Shown here one piece after another: positions 8,570-17,704 of a DNA stretch of 64,000 bases. The notes beneath the pieces were generated by a model. That model saw only the letters and a program-made list of their open reading frames with translations. It searched no databases and had not been told where the DNA came from. How positions within the stretch are numbered: position 1 is the stretch's first letter; every line of letters starts with the position of its first letter. Source of the DNA: an uncultured Methanobrevibacter sp. (lineage in GTDB: Archaea; Methanobacteriota; Methanobacteria; Methanobacteriales; Methanobacteriaceae); the NCBI RefSeq assembly GCF_934746965.1, contig NZ_CAKVFS010000002.1, positions 180,582 through 244,581 of the forward strand. Direction: 5' to 3'. Made by a program: the position numbers and the translations under genes.

Positions 8570-9751
8570 ATGACACTTATTATCGACCCACAAACTGGAG
8601 GAATTGCTGGAAATATGATTATAGGTGCTTTAGTTGATTTAGGAGCTAATCCTCAAGAACTTAAAGAAATCATGGAATCAGTTACTCCAGAATTTGGAAA
8701 AGTAAAAGTAAGTTTTAATAAAGTAAATAAACATGGAATTGATGCTACTTATTGTAATGTAGAATTACTTAGTGAAAACAAACATATACACTATAAAGAA
8801 TTGATAAGTAAAATTGATGATTTAAAACTTGATAAAAAAGTAAAAGAAACTTCTAAAAATATTTTTAAAAGAATAGCTATTGCAGAATCAGAAGTACATG
8901 GAAAAAGTTTAGATGAAATTCACTTTCATGAAGTTGGAGCTAGTGATGCTGTAGCAGATGTTATTGGATCTGTTTATGCATATTACAGTCTAAATTTAGA
9001 TAAAGAAAAAATAATTGGGTTACCAATAGCATTAGGTGGTGGACGAGTAAAAACAGCACATGGAACACTACCTGTTCCAGCACCTGCAGTATTAAACATC
9101 CTGAAAAACATAAATTGTGTTGGAGGTCCAGTAGATAGTGAACTTGCTACACCTACAGGATGTGCAATTTATGCTGAGTTATGTGATGAATTCAAAAAAT
9201 TCATTCCAACATGTAAAACAATGAAAGTAGGTTATGGTGCTGGAAAAAAGGATTTTAATTTTCCAAATGTGTTACGAGTTATAAAAACATCCGAAATCAC
9301 TGAAAATGATCAGATAGATGTTATTGAAACAAATATTGACCATTTAACCGGTGAAGAAATAGGTTATTTATTTGATAAATTACTTGAAGAAGGTGCTTCT
9401 GATGTATCAATCACCCCAATTATAATGAAAAAGAATAGACAGGGAAGCCTTTTAAAAGTAATATCCAAACGTGAAAAAAGAGATCATTTAATTGATGTAA
9501 TGTTTAAGGAAATTGGAACATTAGGAATTAGAATAACTCCAAATTTACATAGAGGAATAGCTAAACGAGAATTTATTAAAAAATCAATTGATATTAATGG
9601 AATGACATTTGAAGTAACATTTAAGGTTGCTTATGTAAATGGCAAAATAATTTCAAACAGACCAGAATATAATGATTTATTAAATATATCCACCCAAACA
9701 GAGATACCATTAATTGAATTAAAACGAATGATAAGTGATTATAATGACTAA
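8570..9751 (+). CDS. larC: LarC-like nickel-pincer cofactor biosynthesis protein
   Basis: 393 aa member of the LarC (DUF111) family, which inserts nickel into pyridinium-3,5-bisthiocarboxylic acid mononucleotide to form the cofactor of lactate racemase-type enzymes. The N-terminus (IDPQTGGIAGNMIIGALVDLG) is a variant of the family's start, and HFHEVGASDAVADVIG and the AHGTLPVPAPAV segment are clearly conserved. Some bacterial larC genes need a programmed frameshift; this one is a single open frame. GGGGAAA precedes the ATG. LarB and LarE are not in the window. It overlaps queC by 8 nt, so the two are co-transcribed. What enzyme would use the cofactor here is unknown. Confidence 0.85.
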   Translation: MTLIIDPQTGGIAGNMIIGALVDLGANPQELKEIMESVTPEFGKVKVSFNKVNKHGIDATYCNVELLSENKHIHYKELISKIDDLKLDKKVKETSKNIFKRIAIAESEVHGKSLDEIHFHEVGASDAVADVIGSVYAYYSLNLDKEKIIGLPIALGGGRVKTAHGTLPVPAPAVLNILKNINCVGGPVDSELATPTGCAIYAELCDEFKKFIPTCKTMKVGYGAGKKDFNFPNVLRVIKTSEITENDQIDVIETNIDHLTGEEIGYLFDKLLEEGASDVSITPIIMKKNRQGSLLKVISKREKRDHLIDVMFKEIGTLGIRITPNLHRGIAKREFIKKSIDINGMTFEVTFKVAYVNGKIISNRPEYNDLLNISTQTEIPLIELKRMISDYND

Positions 9752-10424
9752 AAAAGCAATAGCAGTATTATCTGGAGGACTTGATTCTGCAGTAGCAACC
9801 TGTGTTTATGCAAAAGAATACGAAATTCATGCAATAACTTTTAACTATGGTCAAAAAAGTTTTAAAAGAGAATTAAAAGCTTCAAAAGAAATATGTGAAA
9901 AAATGGGATTTACACATGAAGTTATTGACTTACCTTGGCTTAATAAAATAAGTAATTCATCACTTACAAGTGATGAAGATATACCCGCTTTAACAGATGA
10001 AGATTTAGATGATTTAACTAAATGTGAAAAAACAGCAAACAGTGTTTGGGTTCCTGGAAGAAATATTGTTTTTAGTGCAATAGCTACATCATATGCTGAA
10101 AGTATAGGTGCTGAAATAATAATTGTAGGTTGGGATAAAGAAGAAGCAGCCACATTTCCCGATAATTCTAAAGAATTTTTAGAAAGTTTCAATAAGATGT
10201 TAAAAATTGGTTCACCACAAAACATAGAAATTAAAGCACCAGCTATTGATTTGAACAAAGAAGAAATTGTAAAATTAGGTGATAAAACTAACACACCACT
10301 AGAATTAAGTTATTCTTGTTATGTTGGTGATGAAAAACACTGTGGTGTCTGCGAAAGTTGCATGAGAAGAAAAAGAGCTTTTAAATTAGCTAATGTTAAA
10401 GATCCAAGTGAATATAATCATTAG
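9744..10424 (+). CDS. queC: 7-cyano-7-deazaguanine synthase (preQ0 synthase)
   Basis: ATP-dependent enzyme turning 7-carboxy-7-deazaguanine and ammonia into preQ0, the base inserted into archaeal tRNA for archaeosine. 226 aa. The PP-loop SGGLDSA lies at about residues 10-16, and the C-terminal zinc site is CYVGDEKHCGVCESC with four spaced cysteines. ATG 9744 is preferred to GTG 9735; it lies inside the end of larC with AGTGAT upstream, giving an 8-nt overlap and likely coupled translation. Intact and of normal length. Confidence 0.93.
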   Translation: MTKKAIAVLSGGLDSAVATCVYAKEYEIHAITFNYGQKSFKRELKASKEICEKMGFTHEVIDLPWLNKISNSSLTSDEDIPALTDEDLDDLTKCEKTANSVWVPGRNIVFSAIATSYAESIGAEIIIVGWDKEEAATFPDNSKEFLESFNKMLKIGSPQNIEIKAPAIDLNKEEIVKLGDKTNTPLELSYSCYVGDEKHCGVCESCMRRKRAFKLANVKDPSEYNH

Positions 10425-10529
10425 AATTTTTACAAAAACAAAAATTACTAGAAACTAAAACATTAATAACTGTTTCAACCATCAAGTTTTTATTAAAAAA
10501 CCATCACTAAATAATATTTTTTAATAAAA

Positions 10530-10562
10530 GAAAAAAAATAAATAGTTATCTTATTCGATAAC
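10530..10562 (-). terminator. Hairpin over the pycB stop codon plus T-run
   Basis: On the minus strand GTTATC-GAATAA-GATAAC: a 6-bp stem whose loop holds the TAA stop of pycB, followed by TATTTATTTTTTTT. Good candidate intrinsic terminator. Confidence 0.6.
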
Positions 10563-12260
10563 CATTAAAATATCTCCAGAATTAACTGCATCTCCAGCTT
10601 CTACAAAGATTTCTTTTACAATACCTTCTTCTTCAGCTTGAATATCATTTTCCATTTTCATAGCTTCAATAACTGCTACAGTTGATCCTTTAGTTACTCT
10701 GTCTCCAACATTTACATTGAGTTTAATTACCATACCTTGCATAGTTGAAATTAATCCACCTTCAACTGGAGTAAATGGACCTTTTTCAGTTTCTTCAACT
10801 TCCATAAATCCAGTAGGCATGATTTTAACTTCAAATACATCACCATCAACTTCTACATTATATTGAGTTGGAATTCCAATTTCATTCTCATTTGGAAGAG
10901 CAACAGTTTGAAGTTCTTCTTCAACTGCTTCACCTTTGAGGAATTTTGGAGCAATAGATGGATATAATGCATAAGTAAGTGCATCTTCATCAGATTTAAC
11001 AAATCCCTTTTGTTCCCCTTCTGTTTTAAATTTGTCAAATTCATCTTCAAGTAAATCTGCAGGCCTACAAGTAATTACTTCTTCATCACCAATTATTTTA
11101 CTAGCTATTTCATCATTTACTGGTGCGGGAGGTTTACCATAGAATCCTTTCATATATTCTTTAACTTCATTAGAAACAGTTTTGTATCTTTCACCACCTA
11201 AAACATTCATTACAGCCTGAATACCTACAATTTGACTAGTTGGAGTTACAAGAGGTGGATAACCCATATCTTTTCTTACACGAGGCATTTCATCAAGTAC
11301 ATCATTATACCTGTCTAAAGCATTTTGTTCTTTAAGTTGTGAAATTAAATTTGAAAGCATTCCTCCAGGAATTTGATATAATAAAACATCTGTATCGACA
11401 CTTTCTGCAATAGGGTCAATTAAAGCAAGATATTTTTCTTTGATTTGATCAAAATATTTTTTAATAACTGTTAATGATTTTAAATCTAAACCCGTATCAT
11501 AAGGAGTTCCCTGTAATGCTGCAACCATACTTTCAGTAGGTGGTTGACTTGTACCTCCAGAAAGTGGAGAAATAGCTGTATCTAAAATATCAACACCCGC
11601 CTGACAAGCAGCATAATAACTAACCTGAGTCATTCCACTAGTACAATGACAATGCAAATCTACTAATAAATCTGTTTCTTCTTTTAATTTAGATACTAAT
11701 TCATAAGCAGCTGTAGGAGTGATTAAACCTGCCATATCTTTAATAGCTACAGAATCACAATCAAGAGCTTCAAGTTCTTTAGCTAATTCTACAAAATCAT
11801 CTAAAGTATGAACTGGACTTAAAGTGTAACTTATAGTTCCTTGTACATGAGCTCCTTGAGCTTTAGCAACTTTAATTGTTTGTTTCATGTTACGAACATC
11901 ATTTAAAGCATCAAAAACTCTAAATATATCCACACCATTTTCATAGGATTTTTCTACAAATTTTGTAACAATATCATCAGGATAATGTTTATATCCTACT
12001 AAATTCTGTCCCCTTAACAACATTTGAATTGGAGTTCTAGTAAATTCTGATTTTAAGCTTCTTAATCTTTCCCATGGATCTTCATTTAAATATCTTATAC
12101 ATGTGTCGAAAGTAGCTCCACCCCATGCTTCAACTGAGAAAAAACCTATTTTATCCATTTCTTCAGCAATAGGAATCATATCCCTAGTTCTCATCCTAGT
12201 TGCAAGTAATGATTGATGAGCATCACGAAGTGCAGTTTCGGTAAATCTTACTTTAGTCAT
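10551..12260 (-). CDS. pycB: Pyruvate carboxylase subunit B (carboxyltransferase plus biotin carrier domain)
   Basis: Subunit B of the two-subunit archaeal pyruvate carboxylase, 569 aa. It transfers carboxyl from biotin to pyruvate to make oxaloacetate. The N-terminal TIM barrel begins with FTETALRDAHQSLLATRMRT; the metal ligands include D14 and H16-type residues here and the DLHCHCTSGM histidines near residue 200. A PYC/OADA domain spans roughly 290-470 and the biotinyl domain ends the protein, with EAMKMEND carrying the biotinylated lysine K535. GAGAGGTG precedes the ATG. The biotin carboxylase subunit PycA is not in the window. Methanogens use this enzyme for anaplerosis; oxaloacetate would feed the reductive path towards KorABCD. 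Confidence 0.93.
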   Translation of the reverse strand: MTKVRFTETALRDAHQSLLATRMRTRDMIPIAEEMDKIGFFSVEAWGGATFDTCIRYLNEDPWERLRSLKSEFTRTPIQMLLRGQNLVGYKHYPDDIVTKFVEKSYENGVDIFRVFDALNDVRNMKQTIKVAKAQGAHVQGTISYTLSPVHTLDDFVELAKELEALDCDSVAIKDMAGLITPTAAYELVSKLKEETDLLVDLHCHCTSGMTQVSYYAACQAGVDILDTAISPLSGGTSQPPTESMVAALQGTPYDTGLDLKSLTVIKKYFDQIKEKYLALIDPIAESVDTDVLLYQIPGGMLSNLISQLKEQNALDRYNDVLDEMPRVRKDMGYPPLVTPTSQIVGIQAVMNVLGGERYKTVSNEVKEYMKGFYGKPPAPVNDEIASKIIGDEEVITCRPADLLEDEFDKFKTEGEQKGFVKSDEDALTYALYPSIAPKFLKGEAVEEELQTVALPNENEIGIPTQYNVEVDGDVFEVKIMPTGFMEVEETEKGPFTPVEGGLISTMQGMVIKLNVNVGDRVTKGSTVAVIEAMKMENDIQAEEEGIVKEIFVEAGDAVNSGDILMVIE

Positions 12261-12398
12261 AGATTAAACACCTCTCATTAATGTTTTTTTATAAATCAAT
12301 AAATAGAATAAATTATACCAAATAATATATATTATTTTAACTAGTATTAATATGTTTGTTTAAAAATAGTAAAAATAGTAAAAATGAAAAGTGAAAAA

Positions 12399-13493
12399 TT
12401 ATCTTTCTAATTCACCAGAAATAAATTTTTCAACATTTTCATAAGCTTCATCATCACTAACTTGTACTGGAGGATGTTTCATCACATAAGAAGAAATAGA
12501 AGTTAATTGACCACCAATACCTCTTTCCAAACCAAGTTTACAACACCTAATAGCATCAATAACACATCCTGCAGAATTTGGAGAGTCTTCAACACTTAAT
12601 CTAAGTTCAATATTCATTGGAACATCACCAAAAGTACGACCTTCCATTCTAAGGAAACATAATTTGTTATCATTTTGCCATGGGACATAATCACTAGGAC
12701 CAATATGGATATCTCTATCATCCATCCTTTCAGCTACCACAGCCTGTACAGCTTCAGTTTTAGATTCTTTTTTAGAATCCAACCTATCCCTATTAAGCAT
12801 GTTTAAAAAATCAGTATTTCCACCAGTATTAATTTGATATGTCCTATCTAATTTAACTCCACGATCTTTAAATAAATTAGCTAATGTCCTGTGAGTTATT
12901 GTTGCTCCAATTTGTGCTTTAATATCATCACCAACAATAGGAATACCTTTTTGTCTAAATTTAGCATCCCATTCATCATCACTTACAATAAATACAGGCA
13001 TACAATTAATATAAGCAATTCCTGCATCTAAAGCACATTGAGCATAGAATCTAGCTGCTTTTTCAGACCCTACAGGCAAATAATTTACTAAAATTTCAGC
13101 CCCACTTTCTTTCAAGACATCAACAACATTTACAGGTTCTTCATCACTAACAACAAAAGTATAATCATCTTCATAATTAGACATGTGAGGTGCAACACCA
13201 TCTAAAACATGCCCCATACTTACACATACATCATATTTTGGAATTTCTTCTTGAAAAATAGTTGTACAATTTGGTTTTGCAAAAATAGCCTCATCAATAC
13301 TTTTTCCAACTTTTCTTGAATCAATATCAAAAGCTGCAACAACATCAATATCACAAGGAGCATATCCTCCAATATCCCAATGCATTAATCCTATTGAATC
13401 ATCCGAATTTTTTCCATCATAATAATGTATTCCTTGAATAAGAGAACTTGCACAGTTTCCCATACCCACAATTGCTATTTTAATTTTATTCAC
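12399..13493 (-). CDS. myo-Inositol-1-phosphate (inositol-3-phosphate) synthase
   Basis: NAD-dependent enzyme cyclising glucose 6-phosphate to inositol phosphate. 364 aa, the short archaeal/actinobacterial form. The Rossmann motif IVGMGNCASSLIQG lies at residues 8-21, and the conserved core DDIKAQIGATITHR (about 198-211) and NTGGNTDFLN follow. The start is GTG at 13493 with GGTG 5 nt upstream; no ATG fits. Inositol phosphate in this lineage serves archaeal inositol lipids; a UbiA-type lipid prenyltransferase lies divergently next door and an archaetidylserine synthase elsewhere in the window. Monocistronic. Confidence 0.92.
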   Translation of the reverse strand: MNKIKIAIVGMGNCASSLIQGIHYYDGKNSDDSIGLMHWDIGGYAPCDIDVVAAFDIDSRKVGKSIDEAIFAKPNCTTIFQEEIPKYDVCVSMGHVLDGVAPHMSNYEDDYTFVVSDEEPVNVVDVLKESGAEILVNYLPVGSEKAARFYAQCALDAGIAYINCMPVFIVSDDEWDAKFRQKGIPIVGDDIKAQIGATITHRTLANLFKDRGVKLDRTYQINTGGNTDFLNMLNRDRLDSKKESKTEAVQAVVAERMDDRDIHIGPSDYVPWQNDNKLCFLRMEGRTFGDVPMNIELRLSVEDSPNSAGCVIDAIRCCKLGLERGIGGQLTSISSYVMKHPPVQVSDDEAYENVEKFISGELER

Positions 13494-13590
13494 AATAACA
13501 CCAGCCTACTTTAATTAAACATAAATATAATATAGTTATTATTAACTTAATATAGTTTATAAAATTATTTATTAATAAGAGGAAATAATT

Positions 13591-14442
13591 ATGAACCCTT
13601 ATGTTGAAATAATCAGACCTGGAAATGTCATAATGGCCATAATAGCAGTAGTTTTAGTAGCTATTCTTAAAAAAAGTATTGATATACCAATTATATTAGC
13701 TATGCTTTCTGTATTTTTCGCCATGAGTGGTGGAAATGTAATTAATGATTATTTTGACTATAAAATAGATTTAATTAATAAACCTCAAAGACCAATACCT
13801 TCAGGAAGAATTTCACTTAACAAAGCAAAGAAATATGCTGAATTTTTATTTATAATAGCTGCAATTATTGGATTTATAATATCTTATTTAGTAAATACAT
13901 GGATTCCTTGCGCTATTGTATTATTTGCAGACATAATACTTTATTTATATGCATATAAATTAAAATCAACACCATTAATTGGTAATTTAACTGTAGGTTT
14001 TATGACCGGATTATGTTTCATATTTGCCGGATATTCATTTAATGATCCATCAATAATCTACAAATCATATTTACTTGCATTTTTTGCTTTAATAATGACA
14101 ACTGCTAGAGAAATAACTAAAGACATAGAAGATATTGAAGGTGACAAATCAGAAGGTGCTAAAACATTCCCAATATTATATGGTACAAAAATATCTGCAA
14201 TTATTGCAGTTAGTTTAATAATAATAGACTGTGCATTATGCCCAATACTTTACATTTACCATATCTTTAACTTGAATTATTTAATTATCGTTTCAATAGC
14301 TGCATTAATATTCATATACGGAGCTATTTTACTTAGAAATCAAGATTCAAAAACTGCAAACAAAGTTTCAAAATATCTGAAAATTGGAATGTTAATTGCA
14401 TTTGTTGCATTTGCACTCGGAACAATGACAATAAGTATTTAA
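13591..14442 (+). CDS. UbiA-family prenyltransferase, probable digeranylgeranylglyceryl phosphate synthase
   Basis: Membrane prenyltransferase of 283 aa. The first Asp-rich motif is NDYFDYKIDLINKPQRPIPSG (residues about 52-72) and the second lies around DIEDIEGDKSEGAKTFP (about 175-191); the PQRPIPSG segment is typical of the archaeal lipid enzyme that adds the second geranylgeranyl chain to GGGP. About eight hydrophobic helices fill the rest. GAGGAAA precedes the ATG. The inositol phosphate synthase divergent to it also supplies lipid headgroup chemistry. A role in another prenylation (for example a quinone-like or heme-related one) is possible but less likely in a methanogen. Confidence 0.85.
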   Translation: MNPYVEIIRPGNVIMAIIAVVLVAILKKSIDIPIILAMLSVFFAMSGGNVINDYFDYKIDLINKPQRPIPSGRISLNKAKKYAEFLFIIAAIIGFIISYLVNTWIPCAIVLFADIILYLYAYKLKSTPLIGNLTVGFMTGLCFIFAGYSFNDPSIIYKSYLLAFFALIMTTAREITKDIEDIEGDKSEGAKTFPILYGTKISAIIAVSLIIIDCALCPILYIYHIFNLNYLIIVSIAALIFIYGAILLRNQDSKTANKVSKYLKIGMLIAFVAFALGTMTISI

Positions 14443-14478
14443 AAAAAAATATTAATCAAAAATTATAAATAATATTTA

Positions 14479-16053
14479 ATGATTTTTAATGATTTAATTT
14501 TAAAAAAAAATGATGCAAAATTCATATTAACTCTCCTTATAATTAGTTCATTATTAGTTGCTTACTATATTCAATTTACAGAAAATATTGGAATATATTG
14601 TTCTGATGTTTATGTTTATTTAATAAATGCATTATATTATTCTGGAGTTAATATGAATGTAACGTCGACTATTCATTTGTACCCTCTAATTTCAGTTATA
14701 ACTTCATTATTATTTGATTTAGGGATTAAAAGTGAATTTTCCATATATTTAGTTACAGGAATATTCGCAATAATTGGAAATATTGGATTTTATATTTTAC
14801 TTAGAACCAGATTCAACGAAATACTAAGTTTAACTGGATCTGTAATGTATGCTACTTTTGCACTTAATTTAGCATGGTTAGCTAACGGAACTTTAGATTT
14901 ACCAGCAGTAGCTGTGAGTATTTGGTGTATTCTTACTTCATATATTGCAATAAAATTAAATCCAAAATATTATGTAATAGCTATGCCTCTTTTTGTAATT
15001 TCCTTATTTACAAGATATACTACCGGCTTAATTTTACCAGTTTTATTATTATATTACATTTATGAAAAAGGATTTAAAATAGCTCCTGAAGACAAAAAAT
15101 ATATTAAAAAAGGAATTATTGTTTCAATTGGTATTTTTGTCATAGTTTTAGTATTATTAACTTTAATGAGTGATTTTAAACTACCATTATTCCATGAAAC
15201 TGCAATTAGGGTAGAAGGTAAACGTGGAATGAGCGTAAACCAGGCATACAATCCAGATATGAGATATTACTTTATAAATTTTCCAGAATTCATTTCTGCT
15301 TCAAAAACCACATTTGTACATGCAACACCATTCCTTGAAAACTCAACTATACTTTCATGGTTAAGTCTCGGATTATTAGCTATTGGAACTATTCTTGGAG
15401 CAATGAAACTAAAATTAGAACGCAATAAAGAAACAATTGGTGCTGCAGTTGCATTTTTAATATCTATTGTGCTGTTTACCCACATCAGTTCTATCGTGAC
15501 AATTATAATTACATTTATTGGACTTTATTTGTTAGGTAAAAATTCTAAAAATAAAGAATATCTTACAATGCTTGGTTGGATTCTATCATATTATATATTC
15601 TTCACTTATTTCAACATTAGAGTTAATAGATACATAATTCCTGCGATTCCACCAATCATATACTTTATGATACTTAGTATAGAACTAATTCATGAGAAAA
15701 TTAAAATTAATAAAAATATAATTCCATTAGCTTTAATTATATTATTTGTAGTTCAAGGATTTGCTTTTACATCAACATATCAAGATATCCCAAACTTTAA
15801 AGCCCCTGAAGAAATATCCAACCATATAATTAGCAATAATCCAGATTATGAAAATCAATCAATTGGAGCATATAACTTAAGACCATATAGCTGGTACTTA
15901 CAAACAAACATTATTGGAATTCCAACAGGAAATACAACTGCTATTGACCAGTCAAATGTAACATATTACATATCCAACAAAGAGCTACAGAACTTAACCA
16001 ATTATACTCAAATAAAAACTGTTGATAACATATATTTATATGAGAAAAAATAA
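14479..16053 (+). CDS. Polytopic membrane glycosyltransferase-like protein (GT39/PMT-like)
   Basis: 524 aa protein with about ten predicted membrane helices and a short extracytoplasmic C-terminal domain of about 80 residues. After the first helix comes YCSDVYVYLINALYYSG, an acidic luminal loop in the position where GT-C transferases carry their catalytic Asp/Glu; later FTRYTTGLILPVLLLYY and a VNRYIIPAIPP segment resemble dolichyl-phosphate-sugar-dependent transferases. This suggests lipid-linked sugar transfer to surface protein or glycan, but donor and acceptor cannot be told. No Shine-Dalgarno is evident. It follows the UbiA gene by 36 nt and may be co-transcribed. Confidence 0.65.
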   Translation: MIFNDLILKKNDAKFILTLLIISSLLVAYYIQFTENIGIYCSDVYVYLINALYYSGVNMNVTSTIHLYPLISVITSLLFDLGIKSEFSIYLVTGIFAIIGNIGFYILLRTRFNEILSLTGSVMYATFALNLAWLANGTLDLPAVAVSIWCILTSYIAIKLNPKYYVIAMPLFVISLFTRYTTGLILPVLLLYYIYEKGFKIAPEDKKYIKKGIIVSIGIFVIVLVLLTLMSDFKLPLFHETAIRVEGKRGMSVNQAYNPDMRYYFINFPEFISASKTTFVHATPFLENSTILSWLSLGLLAIGTILGAMKLKLERNKETIGAAVAFLISIVLFTHISSIVTIIITFIGLYLLGKNSKNKEYLTMLGWILSYYIFFTYFNIRVNRYIIPAIPPIIYFMILSIELIHEKIKINKNIIPLALIILFVVQGFAFTSTYQDIPNFKAPEEISNHIISNNPDYENQSIGAYNLRPYSWYLQTNIIGIPTGNTTAIDQSNVTYYISNKELQNLTNYTQIKTVDNIYLYEKK

Positions 16054-16129
16054 TATTAAAGAGAAATCTATATAATAACAAAATTATAAAAATTAAAAAC
16101 ATAAAATAAGGCAAATAAAAGAGGATAAT

Positions 16130-17632
16130 ATGAAAGTTGTATGCTGTAAGAACTGTGGTGCTAAATACCAACTCGAAGAGGATGATGACATAAGTGCATT
16201 CGAGTGTTCTTCATGTGCTGGAGATTTAGAAGTATTCGATGATTATTCCAATAATGATGAATCTCCAAAATCCACTATTCCCACCTCTCAAAAGTATGAG
16301 GATTCATATATTGTCCAATGTAATGACTGTGGCTTAAAATACAAAATTAATAAAAATGACAATATACTTGATTATGAATGCGACAGTTGTGGTGGACCTT
16401 TAAGATATTTAGATGATGAAATGAATAAAGAGGTTGACAGATATCTTGAAGAAAGAAAAGAGGAAATTCCAGAACATTATAAGGAAAGTAACAGCACTGC
16501 TGAAGAACAACATTCTAAAGAAAATACAATAACACCTATACATTCAGTTACACATAAACTAGAAAGTTTTTTTTCAGAAGATCAAATGCAGAAAATCGCA
16601 GATGAAGAACTGGAAAAAGAAATGGAAAATAAACCTGCTCCAAAAACTGCGAGAACTACTATACCACAAGCAGTATTATCTAAATTTGGAAGAGAATTTT
16701 CTATTCCTAAATCAAATGATTATAACATCTTAAAAAAATATCTTAAAGATGAATTTTTCAAAGGAATGGAACAATATTATAAAAATGATCCATCAAATAA
16801 CAGTCCAAATAACTTTTTAGAAAAAATAGGTGATAAATTAACAATTAATGAACCAAATCCAAACATCATCCACGGAAATGATGGAAAAATTGAAAAAATT
16901 GCAAATACCAATAATCTCATCATATTAATTGGACTTATAATCTTTGTCATGAGTATTATTGAAATACTAACTATAAATAGTGGATTTGGTATTGTTACAT
17001 TATTCATAAGTGTAATAGCATTATGTTATGGATTCTATAAAAGTAAAGACACAAAAGAAACAGAAACTAGAACTAGAATTATTAGAGAACATTTATTAAC
17101 CCTTCCAGAAGATTATTATGTCTTTTATAATGTGAAATTACCTACTTCCCCAACAGGAATAAACCATGTAGTTATAGGACCTTCAGGAATTTATGCTCTT
17201 ATTTCACAAAAATACAAAGCAAAAAACAGATTAGAATCAGAAAATGAAAATTTAAATTTGATTGATTCTGTTGAAAATGAAAATAAAATGGAAGAAATTC
17301 CATATAATTACAGTAGGCGTTTTAAGTATACAACCAAACAAGCAAAATTCTCACAAGACAATAAAATAAAACAAAAATCATTAATGTTAGGTGAAAACCT
17401 AATTAATTTCCTTAATGAAAATAATATAAGACATTGTTTTGTTGAACCATTAGTGGGTTTCATAAATAATGAAGTTGTAGTAATAAATACACCATTGACT
17501 GATGAAGATTTATTTATGGATGAATTATTGCATAAAATAGAATTTGGCCCAACAAAATTAAATTCTGAAACAATAGATAAATGTGCAGTTTTACTTAACA
17601 AATATTCTGCAGATTGTTCTTCAGAATTTTAA
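16130..17632 (+). CDS. Double zinc-ribbon membrane protein with NERD-like domain
   Basis: 500 aa protein, not assigned to a named family. Two zinc ribbons open it: C5-C6-x2-C9 with a CSSC partner at about 26-29, and CNDC...CDSC at about 64-88. A charged linker follows, then two hydrophobic segments at about 263-300 (NLIILIGLIIFVMSIIEIL and a second), and a C-terminal region from about 325 where YYVFYNVKLP, GINHVVIGPSGIYAL resembles the start of nuclease-related (NERD) domains. The catalytic lysine pattern of NERD nucleases (QK/AKxxG) is not obvious, so nuclease activity is doubtful. GAGGATA precedes the ATG. Single gene. Function unknown. Confidence 0.75.
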   Translation: MKVVCCKNCGAKYQLEEDDDISAFECSSCAGDLEVFDDYSNNDESPKSTIPTSQKYEDSYIVQCNDCGLKYKINKNDNILDYECDSCGGPLRYLDDEMNKEVDRYLEERKEEIPEHYKESNSTAEEQHSKENTITPIHSVTHKLESFFSEDQMQKIADEELEKEMENKPAPKTARTTIPQAVLSKFGREFSIPKSNDYNILKKYLKDEFFKGMEQYYKNDPSNNSPNNFLEKIGDKLTINEPNPNIIHGNDGKIEKIANTNNLIILIGLIIFVMSIIEILTINSGFGIVTLFISVIALCYGFYKSKDTKETETRTRIIREHLLTLPEDYYVFYNVKLPTSPTGINHVVIGPSGIYALISQKYKAKNRLESENENLNLIDSVENENKMEEIPYNYSRRFKYTTKQAKFSQDNKIKQKSLMLGENLINFLNENNIRHCFVEPLVGFINNEVVVINTPLTDEDLFMDELLHKIEFGPTKLNSETIDKCAVLLNKYSADCSSEF

Positions 17633-17679
17633 TTTTTTAACTTTTTTAACTAATTTTAAAAAAATAGATTGAATTAAAA

Positions 17680-17704
17680 AGATAAAAACTATTTAGAATT
17701 ATCT
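17680..17704 (-). terminator. Inverted repeat around the neuA-pseG stop codon
   Basis: AGATAA and TTATCT (6-bp stem, 13-nt loop on the minus strand) flank the TAA stop, followed by TTTTT. Modest stem, so moderate confidence. Confidence 0.4.

Noticed and set aside
15941..16171. Minus-strand frame over the end of the membrane glycosyltransferase gene
   Set aside because: Shadow of AT-rich coding sequence, overlapping the promoter and start of the zinc-ribbon gene; no start signals.
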